From contig JAEZEM010000415.1 of assembly GCA_023417745.1 (NCBI GenBank), positions 1 to 15,210 on the forward strand: DNA of 15,210 nt, given 5' to 3'. The notes below the pieces were generated by a model, which saw nothing but the letters and a program-made list of their open reading frames with translations, had not been told where the DNA came from and did not search any database. This document shows, one piece after another, positions 14,668 to 15,210 of this stretch. The DNA comes from Pseudomonadota bacterium. GTDB lineage: Bacteria > Desulfobacterota > Desulfovibrionia > Desulfovibrionales > Desulfovibrionaceae. Position 1 is the first letter of the stretch, and each line of letters begins with the position of its first letter. The translations under genes were made by a program, and so were the position numbers.

Positions 14668-14696
14668 CGCGCGCCGCCCCGCGCCAAGGAGAATCC

Positions 14697-15210
14697 ATGC
14701 TTGATCCCATGCGGAAATATGCCCAATCCTGGGGCATCAAGATCGTCTTCGGTCTCATCATCATTGTCTTCGTCTTCTGGGGCGTGGGCAACTTCAAGGG
14801 CGACAGGGCCACGGTCCTGGCCACGGTGAATGAGCAGCCGATCCTGATCAAAGACTATGAAAAGCAGTACCAGGAGAATTTGCGCCTGGTCAAAAACAAG
14901 AATCCCAACGTCTCGGACAAGGATCTGCAGGACGGCGGTTTCCGTTGGCAGGTCTTCACCAACATGGTGACCACCAAGCTGCTGGAAGATCAGGCCAAGA
15001 CGCTCGGCATCGCCGTGACCGCCGATGAACTGCGCGCCGAGATCGCCAAGATTCCGGCCTTCCAGAACGAGTCCAAGCAGTTTGACGCCAAGCGTTACGA
15101 GAACCTGCTCAAGGCCAACGGCATCAGCCCCGGCGAGTTCGAGGCCGATTTCCGCCAGCAGCTGCTGCTGGAAAAGCTGGCCGCCTTTGTCGGCCTGCCG
15201 GCCCAGGTGG
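14697..15210 (+). CDS. PpiD/SurA-like periplasmic peptidyl-prolyl isomerase, N-terminal part (cut by window end)
   Basis: ATG 14697 follows AAGGAGA at a good distance, 29 bp after the aconitase stop, so the two are probably co-transcribed. The first residues MLDPMRKYAQSWGIK are basic, followed by one uncleaved membrane helix IVFGLIIIVFVFWGVG (about 16-31), as in PpiD. After it comes the SurA N-terminal chaperone domain, with VNEQPILIKDYEKQYQEN, then a helix VFTNMVTTKLLEDQA and the typical RYENLLKANGISPGEFE segment. 171 codons are visible; the parvulin domain should lie beyond 15210. Such proteins are membrane-anchored chaperones that help exported proteins fold. Confidence 0.88.
   Translation, partial: MLDPMRKYAQSWGIKIVFGLIIIVFVFWGVGNFKGDRATVLATVNEQPILIKDYEKQYQENLRLVKNKNPNVSDKDLQDGGFRWQVFTNMVTTKLLEDQAKTLGIAVTADELRAEIAKIPAFQNESKQFDAKRYENLLKANGISPGEFEADFRQQLLLEKLAAFVGLPAQV

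Overview
The window is high-GC bacterial DNA that crosses the right-hand end of an integrated phage-like element and continues into host chromosome. The host genes (an aconitase of about 640 residues of the Aquifex type, a PpiD/SurA-like chaperone, a YceI protein and an orphan membrane histidine kinase) and their codon style suggest a deltaproteobacterial sulfate reducer of the Desulfovibrio group. That placement is an inference from gene content; no marker gene in the window proves it.

Positions 1 to about 7865 are mobile DNA. All genes point rightward and are packed end to end, with many ATGA, TGATG or few-base junctions. They begin with the 3' part of a gene made of perfect 24-bp repeats, followed by four very small genes (an arginine/lysine-rich 27-residue peptide, a one-helix membrane peptide and two short hypotheticals). 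A replication and recombination block comes next: a conserved hypothetical, a RecA-fold ATPase like Sak4 single-strand annealing proteins, a DUF669-like protein ending in an SSB-type acidic tip, and a superfamily 2 helicase with a zinc-finger-like cysteine cluster. After that come hypotheticals, one of them apparently split by a +1 frame change at about 5250, and then a large serine recombinase at the element's edge. No structural phage genes are in view, so 'prophage' is likely but not proven.

The element sits inside the host comM/yifB gene. The comM fragment (minus strand, 7823-8929) reads normally up to the conserved NPCP segment at residues 351-354, then runs into element DNA and stops after about a dozen foreign residues. 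The recombinase reads the other way across the same junction and ends in about 43 residues that are only antisense comM. The missing 3' third of comM should lie at the other end of the element, to the left of this window.

Positions 8930 to 15210 are ordinary chromosome. A divergently transcribed orphan histidine kinase (9078-11030) faces a yceI gene across a strong bidirectional terminator (11085-11125). The yceI gene is co-transcribed with a nitroreductase-family gene on the minus strand. Divergent from these, aconitase (12745-14667) is followed after 29 bp by the start of a PpiD/SurA-type periplasmic folding factor, cut off by the window end. No tRNA, rRNA, CRISPR array or insertion sequence was seen. 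No stretch longer than 300 bases lacks a gene.
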